From positions 1-35,099 of the forward strand of contig CAMDHJ010000018.1 of NCBI GenBank assembly GCA_945897865.1: a stretch of DNA of 35,099 bases, in the 5' to 3' direction. This DNA comes from Tepidiphilus sp. J10. Its GTDB lineage: Bacteria > Pseudomonadota > Gammaproteobacteria > Burkholderiales > Thiobacillaceae. A program made the position numbers and the translations under genes. Under the pieces are notes generated by a model. That model was not told where the DNA came from and ran no database searches. It was given only the letters and a program-made list of their open reading frames with translations. Shown in pieces: positions 28,633 through 35,099 of the stretch. Position 1 is the first letter of the stretch. Every line of letters starts with the position of its first letter.

Positions 28633-29715
28633 ATGATTGCTGCCGTACCCATCAAACCAGAAATTCCCGTAACCTGCCCCGTTACCGACGTCCCGCCAGT
28701 GGTCGAAGAAATCCTGCAACCAGGCGAACAGGACGCACTGACAGCGCGCATCAAAACCTTGCTGGTTGAGCAGGATGCGGTGCTGGTGGCGCATTACTAC
28801 ACCTCGGCGGCATTGCAAAAACTGGCGGAGGAAACCGGCGGCTGCGTTTCCGACTCGCTCGAAATGGCGCGCTTCGGCCATACCGCCAAAGCAAAGACAT
28901 TGATCGTAGCCGGCGTCCGCTTCATGGGCGAAACCGCCAAGATACTGAACCCGGAAAAACGCGTTCTGATGCCGGATCTGCGCGCGGAGTGTTCACTCGA
29001 CCTGTCCTGCCCTGCGGATACCTTCAGCCGCTTCTGCGACGACCATCCCGACCGCATCGCCGTGGTCTATGCGAATACCTCGGCGGCAGTAAAAGCGCGC
29101 GCCGACTGGGTGGTGACATCGAGCATCGCAGTCAAGGTGGCAGCGCACCTGCATGCTCAGGGCAAGAAACTGATCTGGGCACCGGACCGTTATCTTGGTG
29201 ACTATGTGCAGAAAACGACCGGCGCCGACATGCTGCTCTGGCAAGGTTCCTGCGTGGTGCATGAAAAATTCAAGGCGGACGGCATTCGTGACTTGAAAGC
29301 GCAAAACCCGGATGTCGCCGTGCTGGTACATCCTGAATCGCCGGCCAGCGTCATCGCACTGGCGGATGTGGTGGGTTCAACCACTCAATTGATCCGTGCG
29401 GCGGCGGAATTGCCGCAGCAGACGCTGATTGTTGCCACCGACAACGGAATCTTCCACAAGATGCAACTCGCCGCGCCCGGCAAGACACTCCTCGAAGCGC
29501 CCACTGGCGGTCTGGGTGCAAGCTGCGTGTCCTGCGCGCATTGCCCGTGGATGGCGATGAATGGCCTGAAAGGCCTGTTGCGGGTGCTGGAAACCGGCGC
29601 CAACGAAATCCTGATTGACCCGACCATCGGCCGCCGCGCTATCGTCTCGATCAACCGCATGCTCGAATTTGCTGGTCAGACCGGTATCACGATCGCCGGC
29701 ATGAGCGGCGACTAG
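28633..29715 (+). CDS. nadA: Quinolinate synthase
   Basis: This 360-residue iron-sulfur enzyme condenses iminoaspartate with dihydroxyacetone phosphate to quinolinate in NAD synthesis. Hallmarks are [34 protein letters not shown] and [11 protein letters not shown]. The three [4Fe-4S] cysteines lie in [20 protein letters not shown] and [10 protein letters not shown]. Length is normal for proteobacteria (347-370). The ATG at 28633 lacks a strong ribosome site, and the first ~40 residues are variable as in relatives. nadB and nadC are not nearby. It starts 141 bases from the divergent hda. Confidence 0.97.
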   Translation: MIAAVPIKPEIPVTCPVTDVPPVVEEILQPGEQDALTARIKTLLVEQDAVLVAHYYTSAALQKLAEETGGCVSDSLEMARFGHTAKAKTLIVAGVRFMGETAKILNPEKRVLMPDLRAECSLDLSCPADTFSRFCDDHPDRIAVVYANTSAAVKARADWVVTSSIAVKVAAHLHAQGKKLIWAPDRYLGDYVQKTTGADMLLWQGSCVVHEKFKADGIRDLKAQNPDVAVLVHPESPASVIALADVVGSTTQLIRAAAELPQQTLIVATDNGIFHKMQLAAPGKTLLEAPTGGLGASCVSCAHCPWMAMNGLKGLLRVLETGANEILIDPTIGRRAIVSINRMLEFAGQTGITIAGMSGD

Positions 29716-29844
29716 CAGAAAACCCGTAGCAAACCCGTTAGAGCACCGCCTGTGATTTGTTTCACTGTTGAATCTGATGATCTATGGTTCCATCCAACGT
29801 CAATTTTTACTGACGCATCTTTTTTTTGACGCAAGGAGTCAAGC

Positions 29845-30264
29845 ATGAGCTTCATACAAGAATTCAAGGATTTCGCGATGCGCGGCAATGTCATCGATCT
29901 GGCGGTCGGTGTCGTGATCGGCGGCGCATTCGGCAAGATCGTTGATTCCCTGGTCAAGGACATCATCATGCCAATGGTCGGCGCAATGATGGGTGGTGTC
30001 GATTTCAAACAGCTCTATATCAACCTGGGTTCAACGCCATTCGAAACAATGGAACTGGCGGAGAAAGCCGGCGCACCGTTGATCAAATATGGTTTGTTCA
30101 TCAACAGCATGGTCAACTTTTTGATCATCGCGTTTGCCATCTTTGTCGCGGTCAAAGCCATCAATTCATTCAAGCGCAAGGAAGAAGCCGCTCCGGCTGC
30201 CCCCGCGCCAACGCCGGAAGATGTTGTCCTGCTGCGTGAAATCCGGGATGCATTGAAAAAATGA
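29845..30264 (+). CDS. mscL: Large-conductance mechanosensitive channel
   Basis: This 139-residue inner-membrane channel opens at near-lytic tension. The N-terminal helix and TM1 read [20 protein letters not shown] then [22 protein letters not shown]2 is [18 protein letters not shown], and a C-terminal helix [15 protein letters not shown] ends the protein, all typical. AAGGAG precedes the ATG. Its stop overlaps the start of the DUF4197 gene (ATGA). A second tension-gated channel gene, the mscS type, is also in this window. Confidence 0.97.
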   Translation: MSFIQEFKDFAMRGNVIDLAVGVVIGGAFGKIVDSLVKDIIMPMVGAMMGGVDFKQLYINLGSTPFETMELAEKAGAPLIKYGLFINSMVNFLIIAFAIFVAVKAINSFKRKEEAAPAAPAPTPEDVVLLREIRDALKK

Positions 30265-30962
30265 ACCTGACGCGTCGCAATTTTGTATGGGCGTGCGTCC
30301 TTTTGCCCTGGGCGGGTTTGTCGCATGCCGAGTCCAGCGGCGATCTGCTTGCCGCAATCAGCGGCCCCGAGGCCACACAAGCATTGCGCGAGAGCCTTGA
30401 ACAAGGCGCGCGCACTGCACTCAGCACGCTGGGGCGCGAAAACGGTTTTTTCCTCGATCCGAAACTGAAAATTGGTTTGCCGAAAAACTTCGCCAGGGCG
30501 GAAAAGTTTTTGCGTGGCGTTGGTTATGGTCAAAAAATTGATGATCTGATCCTGGCAATGAATCGTGCTGCCGAAACCGCAACCCCCAAAGCACAGGATC
30601 TGCTGCTTGAATCGATCCGGAAGATGAGCATCAGCGATGCCAAGGCGATTCTGACCGGGGGAGACAATGCCGCAACTGAGTATTTCCGCAAATCAACCGA
30701 AGCCCAGTTGACCGAAACCCTGATGCCGGTAGTCAGATCAGTGACTGAAAAAAGTGAATTCGTGCGTGCTTACAATGGCCTTGCCGGCAAACTTGCCAGA
30801 TATGGCATCAAGAGTGACCAGCAGACGGTCGAACGCTATGTCAACACGAAAGCACTGGATGGCATTTATTTGCGGATTGGCGAGGAAGAGCGCAGCTTGC
30901 GCACCAACCCATCAAGATACGCAGGTAGTCTACTGGGCAAGGTGTTTGGTTTAATGAAGTAA
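30261..30962 (+). CDS. DUF4197 domain protein, exported
   Basis: This 233-residue protein starts with a signal peptide ([20 protein letters not shown], likely cleavage after SHA at 23). TRRNF resembles a twin-arginine motif, so Tat export is possible. The mature part matches DUF4197: [60 protein letters not shown] and a C-terminal [17 protein letters not shown]. Function is unknown. It is translationally coupled to mscL by a 4-base overlap, so the two are made together and both act at the inner membrane/periplasm interface. A functional link is inferred only from this. Confidence 0.88.
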   Translation: MNLTRRNFVWACVLLPWAGLSHAESSGDLLAAISGPEATQALRESLEQGARTALSTLGRENGFFLDPKLKIGLPKNFARAEKFLRGVGYGQKIDDLILAMNRAAETATPKAQDLLLESIRKMSISDAKAILTGGDNAATEYFRKSTEAQLTETLMPVVRSVTEKSEFVRAYNGLAGKLARYGIKSDQQTVERYVNTKALDGIYLRIGEEERSLRTNPSRYAGSLLGKVFGLMK

Positions 30963-31061
30963 AAATCATGATTGGGTGATCGTTCTCGCTTTCAGTTTTG
31001 CTTTCGGTTTTATTTTCGCTACCGATGGCAACTATCTATTCAAAATCAACGGAGTTTCCAG

Positions 31062-32150
31062 ATGCGTATCAAATCTTTAGTCCTCAGCAGCCTCAGCCTC
31101 GCCTTGATTTCCAGCGGAATGTTGCATAGCCATGCTGCGGATACCCCCTATTACAACCCGGCCAATTCTGCGAGTTCGAGTGGTTTGACCGTCGGTTATG
31201 AATTATTCAAGACCATAGGCTGTCCCGGCCGGGGCATTCTCGAAGCCCCTTGTGCCGGACCGGTGACCCCCCAAGCCGCTGCGCCCGCAGCTGCGGCACC
31301 AGCAGCCGCCCCCGCCGCCGTACCTGCGGCCACACCGGCAGTGGTTGCCGCGCCAAAAGATAGTGACGCTGACGGCGTTGTCGACAGCCTCGACAAATGC
31401 CCCACCACCCCGGCCGGCCGCACGGTCAATGCTGAAGGCTGTGAACTCGACGGTGATAGCGACGGCGTCGTTGATGCCCTCGACAAATGCCCCACTACCC
31501 CGGCCGGCCGCACAGTCAATGCTGAAGGCTGCGAACTCGACGGAGATGGCGACGGTGTCGTCGATGCCCTCGACAAGTGCCCCACCACCCCGGCTGGCCG
31601 TACGGTCAATGCTGAAGGCTGCGAACTCGACGGAGATGGCGACGGTGTCGTCGATGCCCTCGACAAGTGCCCCACCACCCCGGCTGGCCGCACGGTCAAT
31701 GCAGAAGGCTGCGATCTCGACGGCGATGGTGATGGCGTGATCGATAGCATGGACAACTGCCCGACCACACCTGCCGGTGATCGCGTCGACAGCAAAGGCT
31801 GCTCATTGCCCCAGGTGTTCAACCTGATCGGCGTCAACTTCGACAATAACAAGGACACGCTGCGCGCCGATACCATCGCCATCCTCGATGATGCTGTCGC
31901 GACATTGAAACGCTATCCCGCGCTGAAGGTGGAGATTGCCGGCCATACCGATAGCGCCAACAGCGATGCCTACAACCGGGATCTCTCCCAGCGCCGCGCG
32001 GATACCGTGCTTGGCTACTTTGTCGGCCAAGGTGTCGAAGCCGACCGCCTGAGCGCCAAAGGCTATGGCGAAGCCGAGCCGATCGCCGACAACGCGACCT
32101 CGGAAGGGCGTTCCAAGAACCGTCGGGTCGAACTGCGCAGCCAGAATTAA
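31062..32150 (+). CDS. OmpA-family protein with thrombospondin type 3-like repeats
   Basis: This 362-residue envelope protein has a signal peptide (MRIKSLVLSSLSLALISSGM, cleavage near SHA). A short Cys-containing N-terminal segment follows (VGYELFKTIGCPGRGILEAP), then an Ala/Pro linker. Five 30-residue Ca-binding repeats (residues 100-249) have the form DGDGDGVVDALDKCPTTPAG, each with two Cys. The OmpA C-terminal peptidoglycan-binding domain (about 250-362) reads NFDNNKDTLRADTIAILDDA, EIAGHTDSANSDAYN and NRRVELRSQN. There is no transmembrane barrel, so it is probably periplasmic or lipid-independent on the cell wall. GGAG lies 7 bases before the ATG; the frame upstream to 30972 is not coding-like. 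A strong terminator follows. Confidence 0.93.
   Translation: MRIKSLVLSSLSLALISSGMLHSHAADTPYYNPANSASSSGLTVGYELFKTIGCPGRGILEAPCAGPVTPQAAAPAAAAPAAAPAAVPAATPAVVAAPKDSDADGVVDSLDKCPTTPAGRTVNAEGCELDGDSDGVVDALDKCPTTPAGRTVNAEGCELDGDGDGVVDALDKCPTTPAGRTVNAEGCELDGDGDGVVDALDKCPTTPAGRTVNAEGCDLDGDGDGVIDSMDNCPTTPAGDRVDSKGCSLPQVFNLIGVNFDNNKDTLRADTIAILDDAVATLKRYPALKVEIAGHTDSANSDAYNRDLSQRRADTVLGYFVGQGVEADRLSAKGYGEAEPIADNATSEGRSKNRRVELRSQN
31359..31808 (+). repeat. Five 90-bp tandem repeats in the OmpA-family gene
   Basis: Five units of 90 bp encode 30 residues each. Units 2-4 are nearly identical in DNA (for example 31561 onward repeats at 31651), while units 1 and especially 5 (DGVIDSMDNCPTTPAGDRV) have diverged. 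Near-identity at silent sites points to recent duplication or gene conversion. Confidence 0.9.
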
Positions 32151-32167
32151 GGTTCACCGCAGCAAAC

Positions 32168-32197
32168 AAAAAAGGCCACTGAAAAGTGGCCTTTTTT
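32168..32197. terminator. Bidirectional intrinsic terminator between the OmpA-family gene and ubiE
   Basis: AAAAAAGGCCACT, loop GAAA, AGTGGCCTTTTTT. T-runs on both strands make it work for the plus-strand OmpA-family gene and the minus-strand ubiE. Confidence 0.92.
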
Positions 32198-32219
32198 CAT
32201 TCAGAGTCAAAAAACCTGG

Positions 32220-32957
32220 TCAGACTTTGTACCCCACATGCAGGGCAACGACGCCTACCGTCATGTTGAAGTAGTCGACACGCTGGAAGCCGACCGATTC
32301 CATCATGCCTTTCAAGGTTTCCTGGTCCGGGTGCATGCGAATCGACTCGGCCAGATAGCGGTAGCTTTCCGCATCCTTGGTCACCAGTTCGCCCATGCGC
32401 GGCAGCATCTGGAACGAATAGAGATCGTACAGCGGCGCCAGGGGTTTCCAGACCTTGGAGAACTCAAGCACCATCAACTTGCCGCCGGGTTTCAGCACAC
32501 GGCGCATCTCCGTCAATGCCACGTCCTTGTGCGTCATGTTGCGCAGGCCGAACGCGACCGTGACCAGATCGAAGTAATCGCTCGGGAACGGTAGTTTTTC
32601 CGCATCGCACTGCGCAACCGGCAACATCAAGCCCTTGTCCAGCATGCGATCGCGGCCAACGCCCAACATCGAACCGTTGATGTCGGTCAGCCAGACTTCG
32701 CCAGTCGGGCCGGCCTCCTGCGCCAGCAAACGTGAAATATCGCCGGTGCCGCCGGCAATATCGAGCACCTTGAATCCGGGGCGAATCCGCGCGTGCAAAG
32801 CCAGGAATCGTTTCCAGACCCGGTGCAGCCCCATCGACATCAAGTCATTCATCGCGTCATAACGATTGGCGACAGAATGGAATACCTCGGCAACCTTGTG
32901 GGCTTTTTCTTCCTCGGCGACGGTCTTGAAGCCGAAATGGGTTTGTTTGTCAGACAT
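32220..32957 (-). CDS. ubiE: Ubiquinone/menaquinone biosynthesis C-methyltransferase UbiE
   Basis: This 245-residue SAM-dependent enzyme methylates the benzoquinol (and demethylmenaquinol) ring carbon. It starts [20 protein letters not shown] with [20 protein letters not shown], both UbiE hallmarks. SAM motif I is [14 protein letters not shown], and [20 protein letters not shown] is the family signature. It ends [12 protein letters not shown]. Length is near E. coli (251). The ATG at 32957 fits the conserved start; the frame upstream runs through a repeat cluster and is rejected. No clear ribosome site is visible. Confidence 0.97.
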   Translation of the reverse strand: MSDKQTHFGFKTVAEEEKAHKVAEVFHSVANRYDAMNDLMSMGLHRVWKRFLALHARIRPGFKVLDIAGGTGDISRLLAQEAGPTGEVWLTDINGSMLGVGRDRMLDKGLMLPVAQCDAEKLPFPSDYFDLVTVAFGLRNMTHKDVALTEMRRVLKPGGKLMVLEFSKVWKPLAPLYDLYSFQMLPRMGELVTKDAESYRYLAESIRMHPDQETLKGMMESVGFQRVDYFNMTVGVVALHVGYKV

Positions 32958-32965
32958 GGCGGAAA

Positions 32966-33101
32966 CAGTGAAGGGTGATAGGTGATGTGGCTTTGCCGCA
33001 GTGAAACGTGAAAGGTGATGCAGCTTTACCGCTGGTGAAATGTGAAGGGTGTTCACGTTTCACCGAAGCCGCGCAGCGGCAAGTCACCTTTCACATTTCA
33101 C
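32966..33101. repeat. Cluster of direct and inverted GTGAAA-type repeats
   Basis: Three degenerate ~33-bp direct units start at about 32966, 32999 and 33032, with cores GTGAAGGGTGATAGGTGATG, GTGAAACGTGAAAGGTGATG and GTGAAATGTGAAGGGTG. Inverted copies follow: CACGTTTCAC (33054-33063) is the exact reverse complement of 33001-33010, and GTCACCTTTCACATTTCAC (33083-33101) is close to the reverse complement of unit 2. The array fills the whole gap between yggX and ubiE. Confidence 0.75.
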
Positions 33102-33103
33102 GC

Positions 33104-33370
33104 TCAATGTGGCTTGAAGCCCTCAGGAGCGCCGACACCTTCGCCGAAGAAGTATTTCTCGGCTTGTTCCATCAGATATTTGCGATGCTGGATATCCGCA
33201 AGGTTAAGGCGGTTTTCATTGATGATCATGGTTTGCAGCTTGATCCAGCCCTGCCAGGCTTCTTTCGAAATATGCTCGAACACACGTTTGCCAAGGTCGC
33301 CCGGCAACGGGGGAAAATCCATACCTTCGGCTTCACGGCCGAGTTTTACGCACTGCACCATACGTGCCAT
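33104..33370 (-). CDS. yggX: Probable Fe(2+)-trafficking protein YggX
   Basis: This 88-residue protein is linked to protection of iron-sulfur clusters from oxidants. The start [20 protein letters not shown] is the family signature, with the conserved Cys; [20 protein letters not shown] and [20 protein letters not shown] follow. AGGAG lies seven bases before the ATG at 33370, which decides against the longer frame. It abuts the repeat cluster at its 3' end. Confidence 0.96.
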   Translation of the reverse strand: MARMVQCVKLGREAEGMDFPPLPGDLGKRVFEHISKEAWQGWIKLQTMIINENRLNLADIQHRKYLMEQAEKYFFGEGVGAPEGFKPH

Positions 33371-33423
33371 TTTGATGCTCCTGCTCAAGTTGAATTGAAT
33401 GTTGTGGATGGTAGCCGCTGACC

Positions 33424-33451
33424 GCGCTTACGTCACTGCGCTTACGTTACT
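33424..33451. repeat. 14-bp tandem repeat
   Basis: GCGCTTACGTCACT (33424-33437) is followed directly by GCGCTTACGTTACT (33438-33451), one mismatch. It lies between the TPR gene and yggX, both on the minus strand. Confidence 0.7.
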
Positions 33452-33474
33452 CCGGCTGAGTGACTCCCGCGATC

Positions 33475-33801
33475 TCACTCCGCCGCAAGCTGTTTGTCGA
33501 TCCGCTTGGCGAACACAGTCATTTCCTTTGCCGCCTGGATATCACCCTTGGCTTCAGCAGCGGCGATGCCCTGGCGGAAGGTCTCGCGCGCTTCCTTCAA
33601 CATACCCGCATCGCTTTGCGCCTTGCCAAGCAGTTTCCACGCCGCCGAGTAACGCGGATCGAACACCAGTGCGGCTTGTAAATGCTCGCGCGCGGCGTCC
33701 AAGCGGCCCAGTTTGTTGTATTCATTACCCAGGGAATAGCGCAGCAATGCATTGTCCTTGCCGGCAGCAAGCATCTTTTCAAAGGTGTCCAGCGCACTCA
33801 T
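33475..33801 (-). CDS. Tetratricopeptide repeat protein
   Basis: This 108-residue soluble protein is made of about two and a half TPR helix pairs: NALLRYSLGNEYNKLGRLDA, AREHLQAALVFDPRYSAAWK and LLGKAQSDAGMLKEARETF. The A/G/Y and DP positions match the TPR consensus. TPR proteins are scaffolds for protein contacts; the partner here is unknown. The ATG at 33801 (MSALDTFEKML) has GGAA about 6 bases upstream; ATG 33819 would add six residues. It lies between trmL and yggX on the same strand. Confidence 0.85.
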   Translation of the reverse strand: MSALDTFEKMLAAGKDNALLRYSLGNEYNKLGRLDAAREHLQAALVFDPRYSAAWKLLGKAQSDAGMLKEARETFRQGIAAAEAKGDIQAAKEMTVFAKRIDKQLAAE

Positions 33802-33852
33802 CACGGTTCCGTTATGCAATTTGCGACCGGACTGACATGGGGACGAGTCGCC

Positions 33853-34323
33853 TCAGCGCAAGACGGCACCGGCGTAGCCTTGCTGACGCCAGGCTTCAAA
33901 CACCGTCACGGCGACTGCATTCGAAAGATTCAAACTGCGTTGACCGGACAACATCGGCAATCGCAGGCGCGCATCGGCATCAAATTCGGCCAACTGGGCA
34001 GCCGTCAGGCCCCGGGTTTCCGGACCAAAAACCAGCACATCACCTGGTTGAAATGCAATTTCGGCGTAGTTTCGCGACGCCTTGGTGGTGAACGCGAAAC
34101 GACGCCGACCGGCAATTGCCTTTAGCAACACGGTCCAGTCGTCATGCACGATGAGCTCGGCATATTCGTGGTAATCCAGCCCGGCGCGGCGCAGTTGCTT
34201 GTCAGACAGATCAAAACCCAGCGGTTTGACCAGATGCAAACGACAGCCGGCATTAGCTGTGAGGCGGATCACATTGCCGGTATTCGGCGGGATTTCGGGT
34301 TCAACCAGCACAATTTCAAACAT
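33853..34323 (-). CDS. trmL: tRNA (cytidine(34)-2'-O)-methyltransferase TrmL
   Basis: This 156-residue SPOUT-class enzyme methylates the wobble nucleotide of leucine tRNAs with SAM. The start [20 protein letters not shown] is the SpoU-family motif 1; [11 protein letters not shown] and the knot segment [17 protein letters not shown] form the SAM site. Size equals E. coli YibK/TrmL (157), the minimal SPOUT form without an extra domain. The gene is divergent from the mshE-like gene. Confidence 0.95.
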   Translation of the reverse strand: MFEIVLVEPEIPPNTGNVIRLTANAGCRLHLVKPLGFDLSDKQLRRAGLDYHEYAELIVHDDWTVLLKAIAGRRRFAFTTKASRNYAEIAFQPGDVLVFGPETRGLTAAQLAEFDADARLRLPMLSGQRSLNLSNAVAVTVFEAWRQQGYAGAVLR

Positions 34324-34328
34324 ATGAC

Positions 34329-34357
34329 TTGAGCAATCGATGGCAACTCGTTAATTT
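34329..34357 (+). promoter_or_regulatory. Putative promoter of the mshE-like gene
   Basis: TTGAGC (34329-34334) and TAATTT (34352-34357) are 17 bases apart, ending 29 bases before the start codon. CTGGAG serves as ribosome site. Called by eye. Confidence 0.4.
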
Positions 34358-34386
34358 ACGTCCAAATTCAACCCTGGAGACCGCAT

Positions 34387-35099
34387 ATGGCGCGGCCAGA
34401 GAAGATCCGTCTTGGCGATCTTCTGGTACAGCAAAAGCTCATTTCGCAAGAGCAACTCATTGAGGCGCTCGCGAAACAGAAGCAATCCGGACGCAAACTT
34501 GGCCGTGTTCTGGTCGAGCTTGGTTTCGTCACCGAGGATGAAATCTCCGGCGCCATCGCGCGTCAGCTCAGTATTCCATTTCTCGATTTGCGCCAGGTGC
34601 ATGTCCGGCCCGAGATTGTGCGCCTGCTGCCGGAACAACTGGCACGCCGCTTCCGCGCGATTGTGCTGGAACAACGTGAAAACAGGGTTCTGGTTGCAAT
34701 GGCCGACCCAACCGATCTGTTTGCGTTCGACGAGATCATCAATCACCTCACCCGCGAGGTCGAGCTCGCGGTGGCGAACGAAGGCGCGCTGGCGCAGTTC
34801 ATCGACCGGGTGTACCGCCGCACCGAGGAAATCAGCGAACTCGCGCGCAACCTGACCGACGACCTCGGCGAGGACGTCATCGATTTCGGCGCCCTGGCGG
34901 CCACTCAATCGGCGGAAGAAGCGCCCGTTGTACGCCTGTTGCAAACCCTGTTCGAAGATGCCTTGCAGGTGCATGCGTCGGACATCCATATCGAACCGCA
35001 AGAACGCAATTTGCAGATTCGCTTCCGCGTCGATGGCATGTTGTCGGTCGCCACCGAAGCCGATCGCAAGATCAGTCCGGCGCTGATTCAACGCCTGAA
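34387..35099 (+). CDS. MshE/GspE-type secretion or pilus assembly ATPase, N-terminal part (3' end outside window)
   Basis: About 237 residues are visible before the window ends. The first ~150 residues form the MshEN domain (RLGDLLVQQKLISQEQLIEA, LGRVLVELGFVTEDEISGAI, IPFLDLRQVHVRPEIVRLLP, VLVAMADPTDLFAFDEI), which in some relatives binds cyclic di-GMP. The start of the type II/IV secretion ATPase core follows: VVRLLQTLFEDALQVHASDI then HIEPQERNLQIRFRVDGML. The closest named match by pattern is MshE of MSHA pili, but PilB or GspE cannot be excluded without the rest. It powers assembly of pilus or pseudopilus subunits at the inner membrane. Confidence 0.88.
   Translation, partial: MARPEKIRLGDLLVQQKLISQEQLIEALAKQKQSGRKLGRVLVELGFVTEDEISGAIARQLSIPFLDLRQVHVRPEIVRLLPEQLARRFRAIVLEQRENRVLVAMADPTDLFAFDEIINHLTREVELAVANEGALAQFIDRVYRRTEEISELARNLTDDLGEDVIDFGALAATQSAEEAPVVRLLQTLFEDALQVHASDIHIEPQERNLQIRFRVDGMLSVATEADRKISPALIQRL

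Noticed and set aside
30972-31061. N-terminal extension of the OmpA-family protein
   Set aside because: The residues (Phe/Arg-rich) do not look like a signal peptide, whereas the ATG at 31062 has GGAG at the right distance and a clean signal sequence.

Overview
The window reads as chromosomal DNA of a GC-rich betaproteobacterium. This is an inference from three signs: a DksA whose zinc-finger cysteines are mostly replaced, which is common in alpha- and betaproteobacteria; a conserved hypothetical protein next to argJ of a kind I associate with betaproteobacteria; and an MshE-type ATPase at the right edge. No rRNA, tRNA, CRISPR array, prophage or intact insertion sequence was seen. Most genes are core housekeeping genes, with a few accessory pieces between them.

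Layout. 1-3090 is the C-terminal part of a very large repeat-rich secreted adhesin, cut by the window edge, followed by a perfect hairpin and polA. A MscS-type channel faces a DAHP synthase gene (aroG type). In front of aroG lies what looks like a complete phenylalanine attenuator: a short Phe-rich leader peptide, three mutually exclusive pairing segments and an intrinsic terminator. Then come the 4.5S signal recognition particle RNA (ffs), a PagL-like lipid A deacylase, and the replication/repair cluster dnaX-ybaB-recR. Between ybaB and recR sits an AT-richer insert with a DUF433 antitoxin-like gene, a decapitated remnant of its PIN-like toxin and a membrane-anchored helix-hairpin-helix protein.

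The next block (12.5-17.7 kb) holds a HDOD-GAF regulator, purB, a GAF protein and a soluble chemoreceptor with a zinc-binding CZB domain. argJ follows, then a ParD/CopG-ParE/RelE type toxin-antitoxin pair whose toxin overlaps the stop of a long RecQ helicase. metA is divergent from recQ. dksA (with a long Lys/Ala/Pro-rich N-terminal tail), a soluble PDC/Cache-like protein, a small unknown protein and a thioredoxin come next. The thioredoxin start lies only 22 bases behind a strong terminator.

The last 8 kb hold a glycosyltransferase-like gene translationally coupled to hda, then nadA, mscL coupled to a DUF4197 gene, an OmpA-family protein with five thrombospondin-type-3-like calcium repeats, ubiE, a cluster of direct and inverted repeats, yggX, a TPR protein, trmL and the start of mshE.

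No large undescribed multi-gene system is evident. The most informative signals are the aroG attenuator, the orphaned DUF433 with its toxin remnant, the terminator plus ribosome-site hairpin in front of the thioredoxin gene, and the cluster of soluble sensor proteins without membrane segments or clear outputs.
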